A stretch of 64,000 bases of DNA from FEN-1219 sp036563665 (GTDB lineage Bacteria; Pseudomonadota; Gammaproteobacteria; Steroidobacterales; Rariloculaceae), in assembly GCA_036563665.1 (NCBI GenBank), contig DATCLY010000023.1, positions 1 through 64,000 on the forward strand, given 5' to 3'. Below are positions 44,871-53,312 of this stretch, piece by piece. The position numbers and the translations under genes were made by a program. Numbering within the stretch: the stretch's first letter is position 1; every line of letters starts with the position of its first letter. Under the pieces are notes generated by a model that worked only from the letters and a program-made list of their open reading frames with translations, was not told the origin of the DNA and ran no database searches.

Positions 44871-45962
44871 TCATACGTTGAACCGAAAGTGGATCACGTC
44901 GCCGTCCTGCACCACGTAGTTCTTGCCTTCGAGCCGCAGCTCGCCGGCTTCGCGCGCGCCCTGCTCGCCGCCACGAGCGATGAACTGCTCGTAGCCGATC
45001 ACCTCCGCGCGGATGAAGCCGCGCTGGAAATCCGAATGGATCACCCCCGCGGCCTCGGGGGCCGTGGCGTCGCGCTTCACGGTCCAGGCCCGCACCTCCT
45101 TGGGGCCCGCCGTATAGAAGGTTTTCAAGCCGAGCAAACGGTACGCCGAGCGGATCACCCGGTTCAACCCCGGTTCCTCGAGCCCCAGGCTCTTCAGGAA
45201 CTCGGCGCGTTCCTCCGGCGGCAGCTGCGCGAGCTCGGCCTCGATGCGGGCCGAGATCACCACCACCTCGGTGCCCTGCGCCGCGGCCACCTCGCGCACG
45301 CGTTGCACGAGCGGATCGTCCTCGCCGGCTCCCTCGGCCACGTTCGCGATGTACATCACCGGCTTGGCCGTGAGGAGGTGCAGCTCGTTCACCACCGGCG
45401 CTTCCGCCGGCTCGAGCTCCACGCTGCGCGCGGGGCGGCCCGCCTCGAGCGCAGCGAGCACCCGACGCAGCGTGTCGCGCCGCGCCACGGCGGCCTTCTC
45501 GTTCGTTTTCGCGGCGCGCTCCGCGCGCTGCAGGCTCCGCTGCACGGTTTCGAGGTCGGCGAGCATGAGCTCCGTGTCGATGATCTCGATGTCGTGCACC
45601 GGATCCACCTTGCCCGACACGTGCGTCACGTCGGGGTCCTCGAAGCAACGCACGAGATGCGCGATGGCATGCGTCTCGCGGATGTGGGCGAGGAACTGGT
45701 TGCCGAGGCCTTCGCCTTGCGACGCGCCTTTCACGAGGCCCGCGATGTCGACGAACTCGATGACGGTGGGCACCACGCGCTCGGGCTTGACGATGGCGGC
45801 GATCGCCTCGAGCCGCTCGTCCGGCACCTGCACCACGCCGACGTTCGGATCGATGGTGCAGAACGGATAGTTCTCCGCGGGAATCGCGGAGGCGGTCAAC
45901 GCGTTGAACAGCGTGGACTTGCCCACATTCGGCAGCCCCACGATGCCGCACTTGATGCCCAT
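44871..45962 (-). CDS. ychF: redox-regulated ribosome-binding ATPase YchF
   Basis: 363 aa, the normal length. The P-loop GLPNVGKST is at residues 9-17 and the switch region is NYPFCTIDPNVGVVQVPDERL. NVAEG replaces the G-protein NKxD motif, which is why this Obg-family member prefers ATP. A coiled-coil domain follows, then the C-terminal TGS domain (REAGELRLEGKNYVVQDGDVIHFRF). YchF binds the large ribosomal subunit and modulates stress responses. It lies 5 bp after pth on the same strand, the usual order. Confidence 0.98.
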   Translation of the reverse strand: MGIKCGIVGLPNVGKSTLFNALTASAIPAENYPFCTIDPNVGVVQVPDERLEAIAAIVKPERVVPTVIEFVDIAGLVKGASQGEGLGNQFLAHIRETHAIAHLVRCFEDPDVTHVSGKVDPVHDIEIIDTELMLADLETVQRSLQRAERAAKTNEKAAVARRDTLRRVLAALEAGRPARSVELEPAEAPVVNELHLLTAKPVMYIANVAEGAGEDDPLVQRVREVAAAQGTEVVVISARIEAELAQLPPEERAEFLKSLGLEEPGLNRVIRSAYRLLGLKTFYTAGPKEVRAWTVKRDATAPEAAGVIHSDFQRGFIRAEVIGYEQFIARGGEQGAREAGELRLEGKNYVVQDGDVIHFRFNV

Positions 45963-45967
45963 GCGCT

Positions 45968-46579
45968 TCAGCTCTCCTTGCGTTCGTCGGCGGGCGTCGG
46001 TCGCTTGCGCGAGTGCAAGCGGTTCTTGGCCCGCTCCGCGCCGAGCTCGAGGATGGTCGGAACCTCGCGGACCGCGTCCGCGATCGCATCGAGGATCAGC
46101 TGCTCTTCCTCCGCGTCGGCGCGCTTCAGCACGTGGCCGATCACGCGCGCTTTGTCGCCGGGGTGACCCACGCCGATGCGCAGCCGCCAGAAACCTTCGC
46201 CCAGGTGCTCGACGACGCTGCGCACGCCGTTGTGGCCCGCGGTGCCGCCGCCGAAGCGCAGCTGCAGGCGGCCCGGCGGGAAGTCGAGCTCGTCGTGCGC
46301 CACGAGCACGCGCTCGAGCGGCACCTTGTAATAGTTGACGGCGGCCGCGACGGAGCGGCCGCTCAGGTTCATGTAGGTCATGGGCTTGAGCAGCCGCACG
46401 CGCCGGCCGGCGATGTGCACCTCGGCGCTCTGGCCGTGCAGCTTCTTGTCGTTCGAGAACGAGCCGCCGTGCTCGCGCGCGAGCAGGTCCACGAACCAGA
46501 AGCCGGCGTTGTGGCGAGTGGCCTGGTACTCGGGGTCGGGGTTCCCGAGCCCCACGATCAGATCGATATCGGTGCCCAT
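45968..46579 (-). CDS. pth: peptidyl-tRNA hydrolase
   Basis: 203 aa. It releases tRNA from peptidyl-tRNA that drops off the ribosome. Catalytic residues are visible as Asn13 (VGLGNPDPEYQATRHNAG), His23 and the aspartate in LVAHDELDFPPG, and GGTAGHNGVRSV is the substrate channel. The C-terminus carries a basic extension (LHSRKRPTPADERKES). The start ATG is 46579. It is placed between rplY and ychF as in other Gammaproteobacteria. Confidence 0.98.
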   Translation of the reverse strand: MGTDIDLIVGLGNPDPEYQATRHNAGFWFVDLLAREHGGSFSNDKKLHGQSAEVHIAGRRVRLLKPMTYMNLSGRSVAAAVNYYKVPLERVLVAHDELDFPPGRLQLRFGGGTAGHNGVRSVVEHLGEGFWRLRIGVGHPGDKARVIGHVLKRADAEEEQLILDAIADAVREVPTILELGAERAKNRLHSRKRPTPADERKES

Positions 46580-46691
46580 GTCGTGCTCGCGTGCGGGGCG
46601 CCTGGCCGCGGCCGCCTACGCGGGCGGGCGCGCGGAATCTGCCGCGAGCCCCGCTCGCCGGCGCGCACCGAGCCCGGGGCGCGACGCGGGG

Positions 46692-47360
46692 CTACGACGA
46701 GGAGGAGGACGGCTCGCTCGACCCCTGGGCCGCGGCCGGTACCTCGCCCGCCGGGGTCTCGGCGCCGGGCGCCTCTTCCTCCTCGCGCCGCGGCGGATTG
46801 ATCGCGACCACCGGATGATCGTGCCCTTGCCGCAGCGCGACCAATGCCACGCCCTCGGGCAGCGGAATGTCCGAGAGGTGGAGGATGTCGTTCAGCTCCA
46901 TCTGCGACACGTCGAGCTCGAGGTACTCGGGCAGATAGCGAGGCAGGCAGATCACCTCGACCTCCGTCATGAGGTGCTGGATCTCGCCGCCCTGCTCTTT
47001 GACGCCCTTCGCAACGGCCTCGCCGAGGAAGTGGATGGGCACGTACAGCGTGATCTCCTGGTCCTCGACCACGCGCTGGAAGTCCAGGTGCAGGACCAGC
47101 GGCTTCACGGGGTGGCGCTGCACCTCCTTCACGACGACTTGTTGCTTCTCGCCGTTCAGGTCGAGCGTGATGATGCTCGTGTAGAACGCCTCGCGGCCGA
47201 TCTGCCGGAGCAGCGCGCTGTGGTCGATGGCGAGCGGCAGCGGCTCCTTGCCGCCACCGTACATGACGGCGGGCACCTTGCCGTTGCGGCGGAGCCGACG
47301 GTTGACGGCGCGGCCGCACACGGGGCGGGGTTCGCCGGTCAATTCGAAAGCGGCTTTCAC
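46692..47360 (-). CDS. rplY: 50S ribosomal protein L25, long CTC form
   Basis: 222 aa from GTG 47360, which has an excellent GGAGGT ribosome binding site. The N-terminal L25 domain (about residues 1-92) binds 5S rRNA; the C-terminal TL5/CTC domain (LYVPIHFLGEAVAKGVKEQGG...HLSDIPLPEGV) follows, and the last 40 residues are an acidic/serine tail. Long L25 is the general stress protein form; E. coli has only the short one. It lies between prs and pth. The 112-bp gap before pth is larger than the others in the group. Confidence 0.97.
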   Translation of the reverse strand: MKAAFELTGEPRPVCGRAVNRRLRRNGKVPAVMYGGGKEPLPLAIDHSALLRQIGREAFYTSIITLDLNGEKQQVVVKEVQRHPVKPLVLHLDFQRVVEDQEITLYVPIHFLGEAVAKGVKEQGGEIQHLMTEVEVICLPRYLPEYLELDVSQMELNDILHLSDIPLPEGVALVALRQGHDHPVVAINPPRREEEEAPGAETPAGEVPAAAQGSSEPSSSSS

Positions 47361-47477
47361 GGGAGTACCTCCAGAAGGGCGCGCATCATAGCAAGGCCCC
47401 CCAGGCCTGTCCAAGCGAGGCCCGGCGGACGCCGCGGGGGCAGCGGCCGGCCGGGGGAGGCGGCCCGCGGCGGCCCG

Positions 47478-47508
47478 GTGGGAGCGCCTTTCCAGCCGCG
47501 ATCTTCGG
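47478..47508 (+). repeat. REP-like element between prs and rplY
   Basis: A single copy of the family reads GTGGGAGCGCCTTTCCAG followed by CCGCGATCTTCGG. It stands next to the prs stop codon in the 152-bp gap before rplY. In the RNA it would form a hairpin at the prs 3' end. There is no other gene in the gap. Confidence 0.88.
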
Positions 47509-47512
47509 GCCG

Positions 47513-48466
47513 TCAGTCGAGGTACAGCGAGCTGACCGATTCCGCCTCGTTGATGCGGCGCAGGGTCTCCGCCAGGAGCTCCGCCACGCTGAGCTGCCGG
47601 ATGCGGGGGCACGCCTTGGCGGCCGGGCTCAACGGGATGGTGTCCGTCACCACGACCTCGTCCAGGTGGGACTGGCTGATCCGTTCCACGGCGGGCCCCG
47701 AAAGCACCGGGTGAGTGATGTAGGCCACCACCCGGGCGGCGCCTCGCTCCTTGAGGACCCGGGCCGCCTGGCAGAGCGTGCCGGCGGTGTCGACCATATC
47801 GTCCACGAGCACGCAGGTCTTGCCGTCCACCTCGCCGATCACGTTCATGACCTCCGCCATGTTCGGCTGCGGGCGGCGCTTGTCGATGATGGCGAGATCG
47901 GCGTCGTCCAGGCGCTTGGCGAGCGCCCGGGCTCGCACCACGCCGCCCACGTCCGGCGAGACCACCACCATGTTCGGATACTTCTGCCGCCACGCGTCGC
48001 CGAGCAGCACGGGCGAGGCGTACACGTTGTCCACGGGGATGTCGAAGAAGCCCTGAATCTGATCCGCGTGGATGTCGACGGTGATGACCCGGTCGATGCC
48101 GGCCGTGGCGATCAGGTCGGCCACGAGCTTCGCCGTGATGGGCACTCGGGCAGCGCGCGGGCGGCGGTCCTGGCGGCCGTAGCCGAAGTAGGGGATCAGC
48201 GCGGTGATGCGGGCGGCGGAGGCCCGCTGGCAGGCGTCCGCGATCACCAGCAGCTCCATGAGGTTCTCGTTCACCGGCGGGCAGGTGGGCTGCACGATGA
48301 ACACGTCGCGGCCGCGAACGTTCTCCATGATCTCCACGCTGACTTCGCCGTCGCTGAAGCGGCCGACCGCGATGCGGCCTAGCGGCAGGTTCAGGTGATA
48401 GGCGATGTCGCGCGCGAGGTCGGGGTGGGCGTTCCCCGAGAAAATGGTCGTCGAGATCGGATCCAA
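47513..48466 (-). CDS. prs: ribose-phosphate pyrophosphokinase
   Basis: 317 aa. It makes phosphoribosyl pyrophosphate from ribose 5-phosphate and ATP for nucleotide, histidine and tryptophan synthesis. VSVEIMENVRGRDVFIVQPTCPPVNENLMEL, PYFGYGRQDRR, VDIHADQIQGFF and the PRPP loop CVLVDDMVDTAGTL are all standard. The start is TTG 48466 (TTG GAT CCG ATC), with AAGGAAA upstream; no in-frame ATG or GTG lies near the expected N-terminus. It follows tRNA-Gln on the same strand. Confidence 0.97.
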   Translation of the reverse strand: MDPISTTIFSGNAHPDLARDIAYHLNLPLGRIAVGRFSDGEVSVEIMENVRGRDVFIVQPTCPPVNENLMELLVIADACQRASAARITALIPYFGYGRQDRRPRAARVPITAKLVADLIATAGIDRVITVDIHADQIQGFFDIPVDNVYASPVLLGDAWRQKYPNMVVVSPDVGGVVRARALAKRLDDADLAIIDKRRPQPNMAEVMNVIGEVDGKTCVLVDDMVDTAGTLCQAARVLKERGAARVVAYITHPVLSGPAVERISQSHLDEVVVTDTIPLSPAAKACPRIRQLSVAELLAETLRRINEAESVSSLYLD

Positions 48467-48512
48467 GTGGGGTTTCCTTACGCTTCCGGTGCGCGCCGCG
48501 GTCAGGAGAGGC

Positions 48513-48587
48513 TGGCTGGGGTGGTAGGATTCGAACCTACGTATGACGGGATCAAAACCCGTTGCCTTACCACTTGGCTACACCCCA
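48513..48587 (-). tRNA. tRNA-Gln (UUG)
   Basis: 75 nt including an encoded CCA. The acceptor arms are TGGGGTG and CACCCCA, the anticodon loop is TTTTGAT with anticodon TTG, and the T arm reads GTAGGTTCGAATCCTAC. Its place between lolB and prs is conserved in Gammaproteobacteria. It lies 49 bp after lolB and 46 bp before prs, so it may be processed from a longer transcript. Confidence 0.97.
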
Positions 48588-48636
48588 TCGCCCGCGCCGA
48601 TCGCGCGGGTATTGTGATGGCCGTTCACCGGGTAGT

Positions 48637-49290
48637 TCAAGACGCGGGGACGGCGCCGGCGGGAACCCAGGCGTCCACGGCGACCCGCACCTTCAGGGGC
48701 CCATGGCTCATGTCGATGCGGCGCGGAATGAGCAGCCCTTCGCGCAGCTGGTAGGAGACATAGTCCAGGCGCCACGCGCGCTGCTCGAGCGACTCGAGCG
48801 CCCCGATCTCGCCCGTGCGGGTCTCCGCGCGATGCGCCGGATCGGGTAAGCCCACGAGCCACGCGGGCAGGCTCGCGACCGGCAGCCACCAGCCGAGGAG
48901 CTCGGAGAGGTCGGCCTCGGGATCTTCGAGCAGCCAAGTCTCGCCGCCAGAGGTGACGGTGAGCGCACCCGGCGAGCCCCGCACCTGCAGCACGCCGCCG
49001 CCGAGCGGGCCGCGCACCACGAGCTCGAGCGCGTCGCGATTCTGGTGCCACTGGAAGCTGCCCTGAAACGCCCGCTCGCCCGTGTCCACGGCGAGGCGGC
49101 CCCGCATCTCCCATTCCTCGACCGCCTCGAGCCGCTCGCGGCGCGCGTCGAGCGTGAGCCCGTCGCCTCCCACGGGCATCGTGCGGCAGCCGCCCAGCGA
49201 GAGGAGGCCGAGCGCCACGAGCAGAAGCGGCGGCGGCCGCCGCCTCGCGCCCCTGGAGTGGAGCGGCGCCCGGCCGCGCTTCGCGCTCAT
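48637..49290 (-). CDS. lolB: outer-membrane lipoprotein insertion factor LolB
   Basis: 217 aa. The signal has a long arginine-rich n-region (MSAKRGRAPLHSRGARRR) and the lipobox LGGC with Cys35. The mature chain EEWEMRGRLAVDTGERAFQGSFQWHQNRDALELVVRGPLGGGVLQV follows the LolB barrel pattern, and LLGWWLPVASLPAWLVG is the conserved loop. LolB takes lipoproteins from LolA and inserts them into the outer membrane. Its start overlaps the TPR gene stop by four bases. Confidence 0.94.
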   Translation of the reverse strand: MSAKRGRAPLHSRGARRRPPPLLLVALGLLSLGGCRTMPVGGDGLTLDARRERLEAVEEWEMRGRLAVDTGERAFQGSFQWHQNRDALELVVRGPLGGGVLQVRGSPGALTVTSGGETWLLEDPEADLSELLGWWLPVASLPAWLVGLPDPAHRAETRTGEIGALESLEQRAWRLDYVSYQLREGLLIPRRIDMSHGPLKVRVAVDAWVPAGAVPAS

Positions 49291-51080
49291 TGCCCGAGGC
49301 GGCGGCTCACTTCGCGCAGGTGCCGGCTGTTCGGATGCTGCTCGAGCGTGGTCCTGAGCAGCTCGAGCGCGCGCTCGCGGTTGCCGAGCGCCCAGTGCAC
49401 GTCCACGAGGTGCGCCGCGATCTCCGGATCCTGCTCGAGCCGATACGCGCGCTCGAGGTAGTCGAGCGACGCCTCATAGTCGCCCAGGCGGAAGAGCACC
49501 CAGCCCATGCTGTCGATGATGGCCGGGTTGTCGGGATCCATCGCGAGCGCGCGCTGGATGTAGCCGCGCGCTTCCTCGTGGCGGTCGAACTGATCGGTGA
49601 GCAGATACCCCAAAGCGTTCAGCAGCGCCGAGTCGTCGGGGTTCTCGGCCACGAGCTCCTCGAGCAGCGCCACGGCCTTGCGCCCCTTGCCCTGGTCCTC
49701 GTAGAGGAGCGCCTGCGAGTAGCGCAGCGACTGATCGCCCTTGTACTGCTGCAGGCCTTCCTCGAGGATGGCCTCGGCTCTGTCGAACTCGCCCCGGTCG
49801 GCCGCGTCCTGCGCCAGGATCACGTAGAGCTGCACGTGCGCGTCGTGCAGGTTCTGGTCGTTGGGCGCCGCCGCGAGCGCGTCGCGGATGAGCTGCATGG
49901 CCTGCTCCGGCTGGCCCATCTGCAGCAGCAGCTGCCCTTGTGCGACCAGCATGTTGGAGCTGAAGCGCGGGTTCGCCTCGCCGAACTCGCGCAAGTGCCG
50001 GAGCGCGCCTTCCGAGTCGTCGAGCTCCGTCAGCATGATGCGCGCCGTGCGCAGCTGCGCCTCGACCGCATGCGTGCCGTCCGTGACGCGTGCGTACGAG
50101 CGCGTCGCCTGCAGGAAGTCGCCCTCGGTTTCCGCGATGCGGCCCAGGTAGTAGAACGCCTCGCTGCGGTAGCGAGGATCGCCTCGCAGCTCGCTGAAGC
50201 GTTGCTCGGCGTCCTCCATGCGCCCTTCGGTCAAGGCGAGGAACGCGAGCGCGCGCACGGCCTCCGGCAGACCGGGGTTGGTGCGCAGGATCTCGTCGAG
50301 ACGCTGCTCGGCTTCCTCGCCCCGGCCCGCCGACAGCAGCAGCTCCGCGTACTGAAGCTGCACCTCGACCACGCCTTCGTGCTCCGCGGCGAGCGCCGCC
50401 GCCACGTCGAGCGCCTCCTGCGAGCGGCCCGCCACGAGCAGCGTGCGCGCGAGCAGGAGCCGCGCGTCGAGCCAGTCCGGCTCGAGCTCCGTGGCCGCAC
50501 GGGCGTTCTCGAGCGCGAGGTCGAAGTCGCTCGAGCGGATCGCGAGCCGGGCGAGGGCGTAGTGACCGGCCGAGGTGCCGGGGAAGCGCTCGGTGAGCTC
50601 GGCCATGATGGCGGTGGCGGTGCCCGCGGTCGGCTCGGCGCCCAGGGCCTCGAACACGAGGGCGAGGCCCGCCGCGTCGTCGCCGAGCCGCCGGATGAAG
50701 GTGTCGAAGTCCTCGATGGCGCGGTTGACGCGGCCCGCGCGGGTCTCGAACACGCCGGAGAACCAGTACGGCCGCTCGTCCATGGGCGCGAGGGCGCGCC
50801 AGCGCGCCACGGCACGCAGGCCGAGCTCGTTGAGCTCCGCCTGGTGAGCGACGCGAGTCGCGCGCTCGGCGACGCCCGGCCGCTCTGACAGGAGGGCCGC
50901 GGCCAGAAACTCCTCGGCCGCGGTGTCGAGCTGCTGCCGCTCGAGCGCCACGTCGCCGAGCAGCAGGTGAGTGTCGATCGCCACCTGGCGGTCGGCCGGA
51001 GCCCGGTCGGCCGGGGTGGTGGCGCAGGCGGCGAGCAGCGCCGCCGCGAGCACCGGCATGTGCCTGATCCAGCTACCCAT
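49287..51080 (-). CDS. TPR-repeat lipoprotein
   Basis: 597 aa. Lipobox LAAC with Cys19 after a short signal. The rest is a superhelix of tetratricopeptide-type repeats; well-formed units include NALGYLLTDQFDRHEEARGYIQRALAMDP and DSMGWVLFRLGDYEASLDYLERAYRLEQ near the C-terminus. Genes like this next to lolB are common in Gammaproteobacteria. The product is probably an outer-membrane-anchored scaffold, possibly for envelope or lipoprotein assembly. No enzymatic residues are visible. Confidence 0.93.
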   Translation of the reverse strand: MGSWIRHMPVLAAALLAACATTPADRAPADRQVAIDTHLLLGDVALERQQLDTAAEEFLAAALLSERPGVAERATRVAHQAELNELGLRAVARWRALAPMDERPYWFSGVFETRAGRVNRAIEDFDTFIRRLGDDAAGLALVFEALGAEPTAGTATAIMAELTERFPGTSAGHYALARLAIRSSDFDLALENARAATELEPDWLDARLLLARTLLVAGRSQEALDVAAALAAEHEGVVEVQLQYAELLLSAGRGEEAEQRLDEILRTNPGLPEAVRALAFLALTEGRMEDAEQRFSELRGDPRYRSEAFYYLGRIAETEGDFLQATRSYARVTDGTHAVEAQLRTARIMLTELDDSEGALRHLREFGEANPRFSSNMLVAQGQLLLQMGQPEQAMQLIRDALAAAPNDQNLHDAHVQLYVILAQDAADRGEFDRAEAILEEGLQQYKGDQSLRYSQALLYEDQGKGRKAVALLEELVAENPDDSALLNALGYLLTDQFDRHEEARGYIQRALAMDPDNPAIIDSMGWVLFRLGDYEASLDYLERAYRLEQDPEIAAHLVDVHWALGNRERALELLRTTLEQHPNSRHLREVSRRLGQ

Positions 51081-51154
51081 ATGCCTGTGGTCTTTAGAGG
51101 CGCTTCCGCGTGACCCGGTTTCGCGCCGGCGACCCGCTCGGCGCGTCGGCAGTC

Positions 51155-51160
51155 ACTATA
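51155..51160 (-). promoter_or_regulatory. candidate -10 box for the TPR-lolB transcript
   Basis: The minus strand reads GGTATAGTGAC, with a TATAGT -10 box about 75 bp upstream of the TPR gene start. The -35 region 17 bp upstream is GC-rich and poor. The box stands out in an otherwise GC-rich divergent region between the TPR gene and prfA. Confidence 0.35.
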
Positions 51161-51366
51161 CCTTAGTCGACCTCGCGCCTCCGGGCGCGCGTCACCCCCG
51201 GCGCGCTTGTCGCCGCTAAGTGATTCCCCGACAATGCCTTGCCCGCGGCGCGCCAGCGCTCTCCAACCCGTAGGCGCGGCCTTCCGGCCGCGGCTGGGCG
51301 GCGCCTTGCCTTGCGGCCGCGCCCGCTCATCCGAGCGCCGCCGCCCTGCGCCCTACAGAGGCATCC

Positions 51367-52455
51367 GTGAAAGATTCGATTCGCCAGAAGCTGACCCTGC
51401 TCGCCGAGCGCTACGAGGAGATCGAGCGCAGCTTGAGCGATGCCGCCGTCATCGCGGACAAGGACAAGTTCCGCGAGCTGTCGAAGGAGTACGCGCGGCT
51501 CGAGCCCATCGCCCGGGACTTCGCGGCGTACCGCAAGCTCGAGGCCGACGCGGCCGCGGCCGAGGATCTCCGCCGCAGCGACGACGCCGAGCTGCGCCGG
51601 CTCGCCGAGGAGGAGCTCGAGGCCACACGGGAGCGCCTCGCGCAGCTCGAGCAGGAGCTGTCGCTGCACCTCGTGCCGAAGGATCCGGACGACGACGCCA
51701 ACCTGTTCCTCGAGATCCGGGCAGGCACGGGCGGCGACGAGGCGGCCATCTTCGCGGGCGATCTGTTTCGAATGTATAGCCGCTACGCCGAGCGGCAGGG
51801 CTGGCAGGTGGAGGTGCTGTCCGCGAGCGAAGGCGAGCACGGCGGCTACAAGGAGATCATCAGCCGGGTCGTGGGCAAGGGCGCTTACGCGAAGCTCAAG
51901 TTCGAGTCCGGCGCCCACCGCGTGCAGCGGGTTCCTGAGACCGAGGCGCAGGGACGCATCCACACCTCGGCCGTGACCGTGGCGGTGATGCCGGAGCCCG
52001 AGGAGGTGGGCGACATCGAGATCTCGCCGGCGGACCTGCGCATCGACACCTTTCGCGCATCCGGCGCGGGCGGCCAGCACGTGAACAAGACGGATTCGGC
52101 CATCCGCATCACTCACTTGCCGACCGGCATCGTGGTGGAATGCCAGGACGAACGCTCGCAGCACAAGAACCGTGCCCGGGCCATGTCGCTGCTGCGCGCC
52201 CGGCTCCGCGACGCGGAGGTCACGCGGCGGCAGGCGGAGACGGCGGAGCGGCGCCGCAACCTCGTGGGCACGGGCGACCGCTCCGAGCGCATCCGAACCT
52301 ACAACTACCCGCAGGGGCGCGTGACGGACCACCGCATCAATCTCACGCTCTACAAGCTCGACGAGATCCTCGAGGGCGACCTCGACGAGATCGTGAGCGC
52401 GCTCGCGAGGGAGCACCGGGCCGACCAGCTCGCCGCGCTCGGCGTGGGGCCGTGA
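51367..52455 (+). CDS. prfA: peptide chain release factor 1
   Basis: 362 aa from GTG 51367. It decodes UAA and UAG stop codons. The recognition tripeptide is Pro190-x-Thr192 (RVPETEAQGRIHTS), and the GGQ loop is at residues 235-237 (SGAGGQHVNKTDSAIR). The N-terminal helical domain and the C-terminal TYNYPQGRVTDHRI match RF1. prmC, which methylates the GGQ glutamine, overlaps its stop codon in a GTGA. hemA, which often precedes prfA, is not present. Confidence 0.98.
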   Translation: MKDSIRQKLTLLAERYEEIERSLSDAAVIADKDKFRELSKEYARLEPIARDFAAYRKLEADAAAAEDLRRSDDAELRRLAEEELEATRERLAQLEQELSLHLVPKDPDDDANLFLEIRAGTGGDEAAIFAGDLFRMYSRYAERQGWQVEVLSASEGEHGGYKEIISRVVGKGAYAKLKFESGAHRVQRVPETEAQGRIHTSAVTVAVMPEPEEVGDIEISPADLRIDTFRASGAGGQHVNKTDSAIRITHLPTGIVVECQDERSQHKNRARAMSLLRARLRDAEVTRRQAETAERRRNLVGTGDRSERIRTYNYPQGRVTDHRINLTLYKLDEILEGDLDEIVSALAREHRADQLAALGVGP

Positions 52456-53312
52456 CCGCGACGGCGTTGGGCGCGCGCGGCGCGCACACGCTCGGTGAGC
52501 TGGCCGACCGGGGCGCCGCCGAGCTCCACCGCAGCGACTCGCCGAGGCTCGATGCCGAGCTCCTGCTCGCGCACGCGGCGGGCTTCGCGCGCAGCGCCGT
52601 GATCGCGTTTCCGGAGCGCGCCGTGGACGCGGCCGCCGTCGAGCGGTATCGCGGCCTCGTGGCACGCCGCGCGGCCGGCGAGCCGCTCGCCTACCTGCTG
52701 GGACGCAAGGAGTTCTTCTCCCTCGAGCTCTGCGTCACGGCCGACGTGCTCGTGCCGCGGCCGGAGACCGAGCTGCTGGTGGAGCAGGCGCTGCGGCTGC
52801 TGCCGTCGGACGAGGAGCGGCGAGTGCTCGATCTCGGCACGGGCAGCGGCGCCATCGCGCTCGCCATCAAGCACGAGCGGCCCCGCGTCGGCGTCACGGC
52901 GTCGGACGCGAGCGCGGCGGCGCTGGCCGTGGCGCGCGCCAACGCGGAGCGCCTGAGCCTCGCCGTGCGGTTCGTGCGCTCGGACTGGTTCGAAGGGCTC
53001 GCGGGCGACCGCTTCGATCTGATCGTCTGCAACCCGCCGTACGTGCGGTCGACGGACCCTGCGCTCGCCGACGCGTTGCGCTTCGAGCCCCGGGAAGCGC
53101 TCGACGGCGGCCCCGACGGCCTCGCCGCTTACCGCGTGATCCTGAGCGGCGCGGTGTCACATCTCGCGCCCGGCGGGCGCGTGCTGCTCGAGCACGGCCA
53201 CGACCAGCAGCAGGCCCTCATCGATCTCGCCGGACTGCACCGCTTCGAAGCCGAGGCGGCGCTGCGCGACTACGCCGGCCACCCGCGCGTGGTGGTGCTG
53301 CGCCGCGCGTAG
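52452..53312 (+). CDS. prmC: release-factor glutamine methyltransferase
   Basis: 286 aa from GTG 52452, overlapping the prfA stop. It methylates the GGQ glutamine of RF1 and RF2 with S-adenosylmethionine. The SAM loop is VLDLGTGSGAIALAIKHERP and the catalytic motif IVCNPPYVRS contains NPPY. The N-terminal helical domain (LDAELLLAHAAG...RRAAGEPLAYLLGRKEFFSLEL) is typical. Its stop codon abuts the end of the convergent PaiB-like gene. Confidence 0.97.
   Translation: MTATALGARGAHTLGELADRGAAELHRSDSPRLDAELLLAHAAGFARSAVIAFPERAVDAAAVERYRGLVARRAAGEPLAYLLGRKEFFSLELCVTADVLVPRPETELLVEQALRLLPSDEERRVLDLGTGSGAIALAIKHERPRVGVTASDASAAALAVARANAERLSLAVRFVRSDWFEGLAGDRFDLIVCNPPYVRSTDPALADALRFEPREALDGGPDGLAAYRVILSGAVSHLAPGGRVLLEHGHDQQQALIDLAGLHRFEAEAALRDYAGHPRVVVLRRA

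Noticed and set aside
51265..51300. Another REP-like copy upstream of prfA
   Set aside because: It has the GCGGCCTTCCGGCCGC-type dyad but lacks the GATCTTCG tail and has a changed head, so it was not counted.
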